Shown: positions 37,270-50,000, numbered from the stretch's first letter. The stretch: 64,000 nucleotides of DNA from Limanda limanda (GCF_963576545.1 NC_083646.1:26056527-26120526); one strand, 5' to 3'. The notes: generated from the letters alone by a model not told the origin. Program-made: numbers and translations.

Positions 37270-37400
37270 CTTTCGCTAGATAAAGAGAGAAGAAGACATG
37301 GAGCAAGCTGCATCAACGAAGTAAATCCACGGTGTCATTACTACAAACAGAGGCCAATTCTCCACTGGTGCAGATTGAGACAGGACTGACGCCTTCAAAA
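37270..37400 (-). other. ibtk: Probable non-coding first exon of ibtk
   Basis: A good minus-strand donor (CGAAAG then GTAGGAAAC) ends an exon at 37270. A matching acceptor (GACTTTTGCAG) starts the coding exon at about 36090, leaving 46 nt of leader before the ATG. The 5' limit near 37400 is a guess based on the promoter motifs beyond it. Confidence 0.45.
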
Positions 37401-40231
37401 CTGCAGGCTGGGTAAGAAACCCCTCACTAGTGTCGAGACTTCTGATTCGTCAGGGCTTGTACATTCCACTATCCTATTGGCTGGTTTTGTGGGCACATTG
37501 TAGGCGTGCCGCTGTTGCTGAATATGTGATGTAACCTAGAGTCTGTGTATGCAACACATTTTCTATTTTATTTATACAAATTACTATACAACATTTTTTA
37601 GCAGACAACAGCATGAAAAAAAATGAAATATATTAAAATCAAACTTATTTATACATTCTGAATTCATCTTAAATGATACAAAAAGAAGGTTCCTGCATCA
37701 TTTAAGGTTTATGTTACCCCTAATGTCTCAAGTGATTTTTTTACAAAGTGTCAATGCTTTTCGCTCTTAAATAAACACATTTTTTATCATGCTCAATTTT
37801 TGAATAATTTTTTTTATGTTAGAATCAAATTAACAGGTATAATGGCATAGATTGGACATTAAATTAAATTTTTAACATTTTGATATTATCTTAAAAGCTG
37901 CTCTTAAATAAATAGTGGACATGCAAGCCAATAATCCTGGTTGGCTGTTTTTAAGAGGGCATTATTGATGTGATATTCCACACCAATCGTTTTGAGCAGC
38001 CCACACTCAAGGTGTCATGAAAAACGGTTGTAAAATCCTCTGTAGATCCTCCACAAGAACATCATGTCGGCTATCAATTTTGAGTCATACTCTTTCAGTG
38101 CAGTATCACTTTCAGCCTCGATCCAGGTGTCATGGAGTTACATAGATGATTCTCACATTGACCCTGGCTAAGAATAGGAAAGGGTCAAGGCAGCTAAGGT
38201 TACACTGGGATCCACACAGGGACTTCCAAATATGACATATTGATGAGCATGCCGTCACTCACCGTTCAAGCTTGAACACATCCACAGTTTTTTCTTCTTC
38301 TGAGCTGTATAATTCTGCATAATCCAGCAGACAATGCTGTCATCACAATGTCACCACTCAAATCTTCTCTGAGAAGGAGACATGAAGACCGTCTGAAAGA
38401 TAAACAAAGTAATCAGACTATTCCATTGTTTAATGAAATCATGTTACATGTGTTTATTTCATCATTATCTCTGTAGGGGATGGGGTTGTTTACTGCAGCT
38501 TAAAAAAAAATCAATATACATTATGCATGGAGGGCAAATGTCTCACACTGATAAGACCGAGGAGTTGCTTAAGTTTTATCTGCACCAGAAACAGCCTGAT
38601 CAATTCTGATTATATCACAGAAATTAGATAAAGTTTCTTCCTATCCCACAGTGCAAAACCGGCAGAGATAAAAGCAAAGATAATGCGTTCATTAATATTT
38701 ACACCAAAAATTGTTTTAACTCATTGTGTAGACTCTTATGGTGTAGGTAATTATTGTTTTCAATATACTGCATATGCAGTGCATCCTTCTGTACTGTACA
38801 ATCGGGACCATCCACCACTATGATTTTAGTATTTTTGCACAATTCTTTAAATTATTTGTTCAGTTTTTTCTATGTGAGTACAGTGAAAGCTATGTAAAAT
38901 CACGGTCAAATATTGTACATATGTGTACAAATACTTGGCCATTAAGGCTGATTCTGATGTGGATAAAAAGGTGAAATAATTAATTCCCACTTGTTAAACT
39001 TTCCAAGAACTCATTGAGGTGAGTGGATCCAAGTTTGAGGAATAAATATTTAATGATGTTCACCCACACATTTTCAAAATCACATATGAAAAAGAATTGT
39101 CAATATTTATAAAAGTATATTCCTGAAAAATATTCCTGTATATCAATTGACTTGTAAAATTATAATTACCTTTAAAAAGACACACTATCACAGGTCATGC
39201 TTTCTTTGCCTAATGGCAACAATTTACCAACTGCCCCAGACTTAAAATTGTTATATTTCCATTTGTTAAGCACCTTTATGTTATAAAAACATTTAGTATT
39301 GAAGTAATAATTCAAGATTCAAGAGGGTTCAAGATGATATAACCCCCATGTAGGAATTGTGGCTTTTCTACATAAAAGTTGGCTAGTAGTTGTAAAGATA
39401 TAATCAGTGGATCAGACGTTTTAATGTGATTTATTTAACAGTTTCCTTTTAGGCCTCTCAGTTTCAGTCTTCTTGTGTTTTTCCTAAGAATATAAATGTC
39501 ACATTTAGTGTTGAAATGGGCTAAATATCAGATCTAATAATAGGCATATTCATTAGTCTGCTTCACCCACAGGAATCCCCTTTTTTTTTCATAGCCCAAC
39601 ATGAGGGGTCACTTCCCTACCAAGTATCCCTGAAGATATTCTTTTCCAAGAACTTGTAAATAAATTCGTGTTCCCTGATGATGTAGTAGGAGCTTCTGAA
39701 ACTGAGAAGTGCTCTTCTGTAAAGCGTCTGATCAGATGATGTGTGTTTTACTGCATAGTGTAATGTGTTGAGAGGCTGGGTGAAACGTCACTGGAGCTCC
39801 CTCAGGGGCCACCAGAGGTCCCCGGGCCCCGAGTCACCGTGTGCTCCCATACTCCAAGTCCCTTTAAGAAAGAATTGTCCCGATGGATGTTTGACAACAA
39901 AGCTGAGACGAGTATTTTCTTTCAAAAACACGTGTCAGGATTCATGGAAAATTTCAGTGAGACTTAAAGAAACTTGTGTGCCTCTCTGTGCTCCCCCCTC
40001 TTTCTGCCGCGCGATGGTATGCTCCCTGTTACCGCTGCTGTGTTTGGTCTCTCCAGGCTCACACAGACATGGAGAGACGCAGGCTGCTGGTCCGTGTGTA
40101 ACAAAAGGCACCTTTGGGAGACAGGGAGCATTGTCCGTGTCGGGAACAGAAGTCATCTGCAGCGGACCTGGTGGTTTAACCTCGGCCGGAGGAAGATCGT
40201 GTAGCTGCTGCATCCTTAAAGAAACCCAGAG
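37401..40231. promoter_or_regulatory. Shared 5' region between divergent ibtk and tpbg
   Basis: On the ibtk side there is an inverted CCAAT box (ATTGG at 37476-37480) just upstream of the presumed first exon. On the tpbg side, 39765-40450 is CpG-enriched. A CTCF-like core CCACCAGAGG lies at 39809-39818. The middle (37550-39750) is AT-rich with no recognisable gene. Confidence 0.35.
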
Positions 40232-40483
40232 GTGAGGAAAAGGGACGGAGAGGATTCCTGAAAGTTTGCGTGCTCCGCCCTCACCACCTTCATCCTCGTG
40301 GAAATGTAGACGTACCCCGAGGCAAGAATGGTGTGGGGGTAGTTTTTATGGAGTCCGTGCTGCGATCGGCTGCAAGTTTTCAGGAAGGAGAAAAAGTGGC
40401 CGACCCATTGTGGAAAACTTTCCCCTGCGGAGGATCGAAGCGGCGACTGAGCTGGATCTTTACTCACCGCGCTGCGCACACAG
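40232..40483 (+). other. tpbg: Possible 5' UTR intron of tpbg
   Basis: A donor AGAG then GTGAGG at 40232 and an acceptor CGCACACAG ending at 40483 would remove 252 nt, leaving 18 nt before the ATG. Mammalian TPBG also has an intron in its leader. The polypyrimidine tract is weak, so this is tentative. Confidence 0.25.
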
Positions 40484-40501
40484 ATTTGTAAGATTCCAAA
40501 G

Positions 40502-41626
40502 ATGCGCCCGTTGAGCACGTCGCGGGGATGTACCCGAGGAGGAGCGTCCAAGTCCGGGATGATGCATCTGCTCGTCCTCCTCCTCGCACTGTCCTGTCAC
40601 TGCTGTCCGGACAGATGCCTGTGCTCCTCACAAACTGTGAAATGCCAAAACCAGGACTTGGACGCGATTCCGAGTTCTTTTCCCACTAATACCAAAATTA
40701 TTTTTGTGACGGGAAACAACATCTACAACATCAGCATGGACTCTTTCCCCAGCCGTCTGGACATGGTAACAGAACTCTATCTCAGTGGGAATGAGATGGA
40801 GTCAGTGGGTGCTATGGTGTTTGACAACTTGCCAAACCTTGTACAACTGGACCTGAGCAACAACAACATCCAGACTTTCAGTGAAAGAGCTTTACCTGTT
40901 GGGAATAACCTGCAGGTCCTGAACCTCAGCAGGTCTTTTCACAATCATTCCTGCATGGATGCGGTCCTGAGTGTCCTGCAGAGTGGGAATCTCCTCATGC
41001 TCAAAGTCTTGGACCTGTCCAACAATGACCTTGTGATTCTTCCGGACGACGCATTCAGCAGCCTCTCCAGCCTGGTCAACATCAGCCTGCAGAACAGCTT
41101 CATCATCTCCGTCCTGAACGGGACCCTGAAGGTGCCCCCACTGCGTGACCTTGACCTGAGAGACAACAGCCTGAGGCTTCTGCCCCCCACCACCCTGGCA
41201 GAGTTCAGCCTCAAGCCTGATCTCAGCCTCTGGTTGGCGGGGAACCCCTGGCGCTGCGACTGCTTCATTGAGGAGATGTTGCTGTGGTTGAAAAACTCCA
41301 CTCAGGTAATGGACGTGCAGAACCTCACCTGCGCCGACCCTGAGGCCCTGCGGCACCAGCCCCTCCTTCAGGTAGAGCTGTCGCAGCTGAAATGTTTGGG
41401 CGAAATGGAGGGTGTGCTGGAGACCTCTTATGTTTTCTTGGGGTTGGTGCTAGCACTGATCGGCGTCATATTCCTGCTGGTGCTCTACCTGAACCGAAAG
41501 GGTATCAAGCGTTGGATTTACAACATCCGGGATGCCTGTAGGGACCATATGGAGGGGTACCACTACAGGTATGAGATAAACTCTGACCCACGTTTGGCCA
41601 ACCTGAGCATCAATTCAGATGTGTGA
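40502..41626 (+). CDS. tpbg: Trophoblast glycoprotein (5T4), LRR membrane protein
   Basis: A single-exon CDS of 374 residues. Order: a signal peptide (hydrophobic MHLLVLLLALS core at about 21-31), an N-terminal cysteine cap CPDRCLCSSQTVKC, several leucine-rich repeats (for example LVQLDLSNNNIQTF, LKVLDLSNNDLVIL, LRDLDLRDNSLRLL), a C-terminal cap NPWRCDCF with later cysteines, one transmembrane helix (about 308-330) and a 44-residue tail ending in SDV, a PDZ-ligand-like terminus. N-glycosylation sequons are NIS, NLS, NHS, NGT, NST and NLT. The family is a cell-surface modulator of Wnt signalling and cell migration. Human TPBG is 420 residues; the difference lies in the ectodomain. Start choice: ATG 40502 (A at -3) gives a basic leader with GCTRGGA; ATG 40559 would give 355 residues and a shorter signal peptide. 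Teleosts have a and b copies; which one this is cannot be decided. Confidence 0.95.
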   Translation: MRPLSTSRGCTRGGASKSGMMHLLVLLLALSCHCCPDRCLCSSQTVKCQNQDLDAIPSSFPTNTKIIFVTGNNIYNISMDSFPSRLDMVTELYLSGNEMESVGAMVFDNLPNLVQLDLSNNNIQTFSERALPVGNNLQVLNLSRSFHNHSCMDAVLSVLQSGNLLMLKVLDLSNNDLVILPDDAFSSLSSLVNISLQNSFIISVLNGTLKVPPLRDLDLRDNSLRLLPPTTLAEFSLKPDLSLWLAGNPWRCDCFIEEMLLWLKNSTQVMDVQNLTCADPEALRHQPLLQVELSQLKCLGEMEGVLETSYVFLGLVLALIGVIFLLVLYLNRKGIKRWIYNIRDACRDHMEGYHYRYEINSDPRLANLSINSDV

Positions 41627-42215
41627 TCCAGGATGGGACAGTGTCTGGGACCCCGCAGTGAGATATGAAATGACATAAAATCTTAAGATCTGCATGAAAG
41701 TCTTCCTCCCCTTCTCCTTTCCCCCTCATGATGCTATCCAGATTTTACATCTGCCATCTAACTTATCTCACAACCTCCATTCAGCCACTGCCGCATGTCC
41801 CCTACAAGACAAGGAAGCTGTGACATTTACTGCGTCTCTTCTGCGTAACATTGCATGGACAATGAATCGTGACAACGTCTTTTTTTTGGAGAGTTGCGAA
41901 ACATGTTCTTTTTTTACTTTTCCTTAAGGACATACGGATGGAGTACATTGACTTTTAAGTGAACTAACACCTGGCAAAAACACACACTGCCGGTCATCGC
42001 CTCCCTCTCATTATGCCTCTGCTGCAGAGAAATGCTATGCTGCTTGTTTATAAGTTTGCTCTTTTAATATGTGAATTTGTGATATAGAGTATGATTTTTT
42101 TTTTTGGAATGATTATAGTGCACATTGCATAGTTTTTTGGATTTAGTAGGTGGATGTGATTGCTCTCTTTTTTCCTGTGAAGATATTCAGCTAAATAAAA
42201 CGCCTCTGGATTGAT
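41627..42215 (+). other. tpbg: tpbg 3' UTR and poly(A) signal
   Basis: Non-coding sequence after the stop leads to a canonical AATAAA at 42194-42199. Cleavage would be expected some 15-20 nt later. No other AATAAA occurs between the stop and this point. Confidence 0.7.
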
Positions 42216-42261
42216 GGGACACATTTTCGACTGAGGGCCTTTAATTTTAAGACTTGGAGAC

Positions 42262-42289
42262 CACACACACACACACACACACACACACA
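42262..42289. repeat. (CA)14 microsatellite
   Basis: A pure CA run just past the tpbg poly(A) site. Confidence 0.95.
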
Positions 42290-43500
42290 ACCTTATACTT
42301 CTGTCTTAGTGAGGAAACTCATTGCCATAGTGCATTCCCTAGCCCCTTACCCTAACTTGAACCATCACAACTAAATGCCTAACCTGTAAACCAAGTCTTT
42401 AAAACCTTCAAACAGTCCTCACAAAGATATAAGTGCCTACAAACACTCATTCCTGAGGTTGTGCCAAAGCCATCATGAACCATATGACAACTACTAAATC
42501 TTACCCAGGTTGTCAACAAGTTCATCAGTGTGTGAAACGTCTTCACATCTGCCATTTTGCAGACGTTTCAACAGCTGCTGCAACAGAAAGTAAAGTCAGA
42601 CTGAGAAGTTAAATGAAGGACATGCTGTCTTAATTTAAACAAGTCGGTAGGTGATCATCGTAGCCAGCTGTTATCGCTTCTTGCTGCCAATCTGATAAAA
42701 ACAAATCCTTGGCTGTGCTGGAAATTCCCTTAAAAATGTCTGTGAGCCGGTGAGCAGGCCTGACACGCTCCAGGAGACTCCTGTGAATATACTGTGAGCA
42801 TTTCAAAGTAACCCAGCTACAAAAACCTGAAGAGATGGTACACGCGGTTTGGTGGCAGATGCAAATGAAGGCAAACTGAACCCAAGATTCTCTAGGGGCA
42901 CACAGAGGTTTTATGGAAATGAGCTTAAGCGACTTTGCTTTTCATGTAAGCCTGTTTTAGGGGAACTTGCATCCTTGGAAAATAAAGTGGGCTCTATTAG
43001 TTTATACTCACTTGTCAATTGCTATTTTTTTTATAGCGGATGGTATGGATTAATAATTAATGAGTGGTATTTCTTTGTAGAGCATGCATGTTGATGTCTA
43101 GCAGTCTAAATTAATGAAGTCTGCACACAGGAATGAGTGTGACCTCCCTTGGCCGTGCATCCAGAGATAACAATTTCCCCCACTCTGCATCTCTCGCTCT
43201 CTCTCACACACACACAAACACAACACCCCTAACAACTGGTCCCAGCAGCCTGCAGCTGCATGTAATATGTAGTACAACAGCATGGCTCCTGCCCTGGTTG
43301 TGTCTCAGCAGCAGTTTGATCTTTCTTCATATCCAACCTTATCTCTGGATTTCAATAAGACTTTTGTTTTTCGCCGTCAGAAGCTGCCATAATTCTGCCA
43401 TAATCAGACACATTTCTGGATGTGTCTGATTGCGCTCAGAAGAGGGAAGCAATGTGTAACACCATCTGTTCTGGTCTGGTGCTCTGGCTGGTGTTAATGC

Positions 43501-43663
<163 letters not shown>

Positions 43664-43889
43664 TCACAAACACAGCAGCCGCGCAACCGCCTCTGCGGGC
43701 TGAAGCCGTGTCGTCACACCTTTAGCTTCACACTTCCCGCCTGAAAAAATCTCCTTGTCTGCAAGGTGTTTGTTCCAAAACAGCTTTGCAGGTCTCAGAG
43801 ATAAGAAGGAAAGATGTGGAGTCATCTGTTATACGCTGCACACCTAATAGGTTTATATTTCCCATTGGCTTTAATGTGTGTGGCTCAGG

Positions 43890-43973
43890 TTTTTATTCTG
43901 ATGATCACACCTTCATCTCTGGCCCTATGATCTCTGAGGGCCAGAGATGAAGGTGTGATCATCAGAATAAAAA
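43890..43973. repeat. Perfect 37-bp inverted repeat with 10-nt spacer
   Basis: The left arm 43890-43926 and right arm 43937-43973 are exact reverse complements; the spacer is ATGATCTCTG (43927-43936). The arms end in the AATAAA-bearing word CAGAATAAAAA on the plus strand. It is not flanked by a recognisable gene and not preceded by a pol III promoter. Confidence 0.97.
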
Positions 43974-46900
43974 TACAGTGTATAGTATAGTGAGTATAAG
44001 TGGTATATAGTGAGTTTGCAGGCTGGTGTCTGCTGGTCCTTCAATCTGAGTTAACAAGCTGTTGGTTACAAGTGCTTGTTCCCTGACTATGGATTTGTAA
44101 TTGTTGCAGGTTGATTTTAAAAATGGATGAGCTCCCTTCACACATTCACACACACACAAACAGACACGCAATTCACCAGGGGGAGGCTTCCTTACCTCTT
44201 TGTCCCGGGAGGGACATGCAGGTGCAGGCTGCTTCAACCTAATGTTTCCACAGAGACCATCAGTGAATAGTCATCTTCCTCACACACACACAAACGCTCT
44301 ACAGATTCATATTAATGATCCCTTTTGCCCAGCCACGCCTCAAGCTGTGCTTGGCAGAGAAAGTGTAATTACACTGGAGAAAAAAAACAAGAGCGAGTGA
44401 GTGTTGGAAGAGGAATCAAATAATGAGAGAGGAGAATGCTCTCTTTTTTTGACCACACCTTCTCTGGTTCACTCAGTGGCCATTTTGTGCTTGTTAACAC
44501 TGGTCTCTGAGCAGCTCCCACGTCTAAATAGCCGGTCATTGACTTGAATGATGTTGATGGTAGTCCAGAGAGGCAGCAGTGTGTCTGTAGCATCTTCCTG
44601 GACCCCCCACCCCCCCGGCTGCTTGCCAGAGTCCTCACCTATACAGCTCATTCCACAGGAGCACAGCGGATATTTGTTATTATTAGTAAACACAGGCTTT
44701 GTTGCAGATACTGGGAGCTCTGGGATTCAGATAGTCAACAGTGTTTGGTCTCTTTCCACTGTTTTGTTTTATCTGTCCCACTGAAGCCCGACTATTACTG
44801 ACAGAGTACAGACAAATTCAATGTTTTTGTTGCGCAGATATGCCTCTTGTGTGAATGGCCCTTCACTTACAGGTTAAGAAGTGTGTAAATTATTTCTGGG
44901 AAGACAGATTTGACTCACTGAGGCTTTTTTAAAAACTGAATAATCAATACATTTTTGAACTGGATTTTACAGAATATTTAATCACTAGGGTTCACTGGAT
45001 ATGTTCAGACTTTTAGAACTGTAGCTTAAAGGTAGGTTTTTTTTTCCCTTTTTTCTTCATCCTTGATGTATTTGTTGCATCTTTTGACAGTGTAGCCTGC
45101 TCTTGCTTGCGTTTGCAGGATTAGCAACCCCAGCTTTAATATAATACTTATGTGGACATTGGAAGAGTTACAGCTCACTATATCCCTTCTGAGATTCATT
45201 CAGTGTAAGAGACCAGGGTCAAAATCCACAGCCCACCTCTTCATCCAGAATGTAATTGAAGTTCGATCAGATTAAATACGAGGGTTCAGCCGACCTAGTT
45301 GAATGAATCTTTTTAAAATTTCAGTCTTAATAATAAAGATTTTCATCTTTTCGTTATTTTCCTCCTGAACAAAATGATTTAACCTGCTATTGAAAATAAT
45401 TTTAAGATATGCTGACTTTATTTGGCTGAAGACATACATCTGAAACCTTATCAGCTTCTGCCAGATACATAACAAAGTTCATCTAGGAAAGCTGCAGCCA
45501 ATCGTAGTACAATCTTTTTTTGTGGAATGACCTTAACTGCACTTGGGAGACTTTTGTTCCCTGTCTTTAACCTTTAAGGCCGTGCCAGGACGTTCCACCC
45601 TGAGGAGAAGCGTTGCCTTCAGGATAAACTCAAGAAACAAAACCCTGTGCCTTTGCAGCCATATCATAACCTGTGAGCTACTTGGACAGATATGACATCG
45701 ATTGTAAAGAACAGTTAGAAGCTAATGGGTCATACACATGCACAACTGCAGATTGAAAGATAACACATTAAAGTGTCTGAACTGTGTGATAATGACGCTG
45801 CAAGCTGCACTTCCAAACCTCTACCCTACGACCAAGACACCACTGGCTCCAGCTGAACTTTCAAATGGATTCTTCTGCTCAGAGCTAGAACTGTGGTCTC
45901 TTTACTATAGACTAAAGTGGCCTCCACAACCTGCCCCCCATTATATACTGCACACTCACACAAACGGCCACTGCTCCTTGCTCACGACCATGTTTTTGAG
46001 TTTCATTCAATATGCCAGTGCACTTTCCCAGTGCTGAGAGACAGACTGGCAGGTTATCAGATTGCCAGAGTGCCGTAATTACATTCACCGCAGCGCGCTG
46101 GTCGGCTGCTCTACAACACCTGGCAAGTTGCCCCAGCCACTGACCTTTCCCTTAGAAAGAAACTATGTAAATTGCAGTCATATGGGGCACGCTTCGTAGA
46201 CTGGAACTGTGATGAAAGATTTTTAACAAAGTGACAAACATTCCTTCAATCTACCTGGTACTCCACAACTGAACTGGTACTGACAATACATTGGCAATGC
46301 CATCTTTTGTCCTCCTGTGTTGATGGCCCGGACAAATTGTTGTCACCACCACAGCAACCTACCTCCACATGAGGTGCCTCCTCCTCTCTAATGTGGATTT
46401 ATGATGTGTGATGTGATAGCCTGCCTCCTGTTGAGCCGCGTTGGACTTAATGAACAGGCGCCCGCCGCAACGAAGACGAATCTGAGCTGACAGCGCTGCG
46501 GCCTCTCTGAGCGAGCTCGGTCATGCAGAATCTGCCACATGTGCTTGAGGGACAGATACTGGGGGAAATTCAGAGATGGGAGAGATGAGGAGGCGAATGC
46601 AGCTCAGGACTAAGAAGATATCTGATTTTACTTGCTGAAATGGTCAAACGCAAAAAAAGAAGAAAAAACTCAATGTGATATGTGTAAAATGTCAAAATAC
46701 ATAAAGAGAATGTCCTTTATTTGTAGAGGGGTCAGCTGATGCTACGAGTTTGTTTTTACAGAATGGTAACTAACTAAATGAAAGCTGAGGATGCAACATG
46801 TTAATAATATACTGACCTTTCCTGGGTGACCTTCACTGCTGAAAGATTTAAGGGAATGATTTAATAATTAATTAAATAATTCAAAATATTATTTGTCATT

Positions 46901-49384
46901 TGCATGAGATTTCCCTAAAAAAGGAATCCCTTATGTCCCACATTTCTTGATATTGTGTCAGATTTCTTAGATATTAGATAGATCAAATCTCATAGTGAGG
47001 AAATGTTACATTTATTGCAGCTTCAAAGCAGGACCTCATGTGGTATATTAGAAGTTTGCACAAAATACAAAAATGTCATCCTTTAAAAACATCACTGACA
47101 GCATATACATATGTTTTTGATCACAATGAAAGCAACCCTGGTTACATGTTCAGGTAGTTAGTCATGTCTTAGTTTTATGATTCCAGAGATCAGACTCCCC
47201 CACAATCATTTCATGACTTAAAAGTCAGCCTTTATTCACACAAAGTAGATGCTGTAGTGTTACCTCTGCAGCTCACAATCTACGTGGCACACATGGTTGG
47301 ATGTTTGATTTCTCAGTAGTCAATATCATATCTGATGAATGAGCCAGTATCAAAAGGAGCCAGTCTATACATTTTCTGTGAACCCAGACTTGAGGTCTAC
47401 AACACAAGAGACAAGGATAGCCCTTCTGGAGCATTTATAAACCACCAGAGACTCATTTGTGGAGTCAAGCTTCTTCCTCTGTGAGTGTGAGACATTCAAC
47501 TCCATTTATACCACTTGGTGATTTTCAAAGTTAAAAGTAAAGTAAAAACTCAGCAGAGTTCATATCTCTGCCATCGCCCAATCCTGTTAAACTCAATCAA
47601 GCGGCACCAAATTTCGTACACTCATATATCAGTTCTCTAAAAATGCCATATTTTCAATCAAGACTCAGGAATTATACCCTGAGAAATGAGTGAAATTGTA
47701 AAACAACAACCACTCTTCTTGCAATGTTAAAGAAAGTGGGAAATAGTCTAACATTTGCCCCCTGAACCAGATCCACACCAAAATTGAATGGCATCTTCCC
47801 GGATCCCTATCCCATACTTCCACTAAGATTTGTGATACTCTGTCTTTTCTTTTTCTTGTCAACGAACAAATGGATGCCTGAAAACATAACGTCCCTGACA
47901 GATATAAAGATGAGAAGACAGTGGCGGTCTGATAATCATCAGTATGATCACAGCGATGCTGGATCAACATGATATGAGTGGAAGAGAGAGTGTCAAGTCA
48001 TTAGAGTAACTGTTACTCTCTGTTTGGGTTGAATAATCTAGGAATCTGATCTGGACCAGAAAATACCTTCAACCCTGAGCTCATGGAAACATGTCTCTCC
48101 TCTGGTATCGTTTGTGTTTATACTGGGTCATAACTACATCCACACAGCTGTGAGTGAGCATGCTGAAAGGCAGACTATTCATATGACCTGAACACAGATG
48201 ACTTTAATCATTTTCAATACTCCATCTCAATCTAAGACAGGATGTCTACAACTCATCAATCAACCACAAGTAATGGCTGTATTTTCAACACAGTAGCTGT
48301 ATTCAGGGGGGACAGGCCCCAGCTTAAATCTAAAGTAGTCTTTAAAATACTGACACTTACAGTAAATATGACAATTTGTTAAGAATGTTTTATTTCTAAG
48401 CATGTTTTAGAAAAAGGGACAATTTTATAACTATATTGTGTATATACAGTATGTGTCGCTTTTCTCAAAGCTATAGTGCTAACATTAATGTGTAAATTAA
48501 ATGTGCAACTAACTGAATCAGGAATTGTGCATGGATGTTCCCTCTGTGTAAATTGGGGCCCCTTTATGGCCCCCGTTTGGAAAAAATACTAGATTGGATA
48601 CTGACCTAAGTGTAACACAATGTGGGGATCAAACAGTGTTAAACCAACATGTATTTCTTTCTTTCAAAGTTATTTTTATTGAATTTCACAATTTACACAC
48701 ACAAACCAATAGGAACATCATTCCCACCCCACAACACACTTCTCCTGCCCCCAGCCGTCACTCAGTTGGCCACCCCGGCTCCCTTTGCTACCACATGATA
48801 TGCACATATCTGAAGTGTACCAACCTATATTTTATAATTTTTTTATCATTACTATTCAGAGTTTATGTATGATCAAAATGCATTTGGGCTTTTTTCTACC
48901 TCTTTTTATATACTCATATTCAAATCCCTCTATTCTCTAATGTCTTTACTCAGAATTGTTAAATGCAGTTTGTTGTGTGAAGTGTGAAGATAAAAAAAAG
49001 ACATGATGAATTTTCTGTTTGCTGGTTTATTATACCCCTGTTTTTAAGTCCTTGCAAGCATATTGCAGATTTAGTGTTATTTGACCTGAGGCTCCGAGGC
49101 CAATCTTGACCCAGGAAATCAGAGTTCAGAGGATATTCTGGAGACCACAAGGTCGTCTCAGTAAGCGATTCTGAACTTTTGGTCCCGTCACATGATCTTC
49201 ATGTGCAGATGGAATTTCCCTTATTGTCTCTGAATTGGACTAATTTCAAATTCGTTTTTTTTCTGAGCACTTTCACTATGTAAATGGGGTAAATTTTGAA
49301 TTAATATTATTTGATTTCATTTACCATCTGATTTAATCATTTTTAATGGTATTGCTGTTGCTTTTTTAAAGAAAGTAAAGATGA

Positions 49385-49477
49385 TTATTATTGAAATAAT
49401 AATGTAAACAACAATAATAATCATCATCACCATAATAATAATAACAACATTAATAATCATCATAATAATAATAAAAG
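49385..49477. repeat. ATT/ATC trinucleotide-rich tract
   Basis: Interleaved AATAAT and ATCATC units with interruptions. Confidence 0.85.
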
Positions 49478-49527
49478 CAGAGGCTCAAAAATAATTGTGA
49501 GCTTGAGAAACACTCTCACCACAGGTA

Positions 49528-49650
49528 CTGTTTAGCACATCCTAGGTGCACTGTATGAATGTGTGTGTGAATGGCAAATTGTACTGTAAAGCGCTTTGAG
49601 TGGTCATCAAGACTAGAAAAGCCCTATATAAATTCAAACCATTACCATAT
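49528..49650 (+). repeat. 5'-truncated copy of the SINE-like family
   Basis: Holds only the tail: GTGCACTGTATGAATGTG, AAAGCGCTTTGAGTGGTC, AAGACTAGAAAAGC, CTATATAAATTC and CATTACCAT. It matches the 3' part of 10863-11129. The tRNA-like head is absent. Confidence 0.75.
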
Positions 49651-49884
49651 CACACATTAAGCTTATCAGGCTAATTAAGTTCAGAAATCCTAAAAGCATT
49701 TGTGCTTCCACGAAAACTTGACTAACTTCATCTGCTGATACAATCAAACACTTTATAATAGCCAATAAAGGGTGAATTGTTTTGTCAACTTTTTTACTTT
49801 CTTGCATATGACTTTGACTGATTGGTTAAATCATTTAAAGAAAAGTTTGACTGTTAGCTGGGAAGATTGATACCTATCCCAAGA

Positions 49885-50000
49885 TTGACTGGTCAATCAA
49901 TCAATCGATCCATTTATAAAGCGCATATCCACAAATCACAAGATCCTCTCCCTTAACCCTCAACAAGAACAAAAACATAGAAACCTCAGGGAGAGAGTGA
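49885..50000. repeat. Fish interspersed repeat start (CAATCAATC, TTTATAAAGCGC)
   Basis: TCAATCAATCAATCGATCC is followed by ATTTATAAAGCGC and CACAAATCACA, the signature of a common teleost retroposon family, here truncated. It is probably related to the repeat at 13530-13700. Confidence 0.5.

Noticed and set aside
39765..40235. 156-codon plus-strand frame upstream of tpbg
   Set aside because: Lies in CpG-rich promoter/leader sequence with no recognisable domain; most likely chance openness.
40892..41356. 154-codon frame antisense to tpbg
   Set aside because: Shadow of the leucine-rich-repeat coding sequence; the plus strand carries the real protein.
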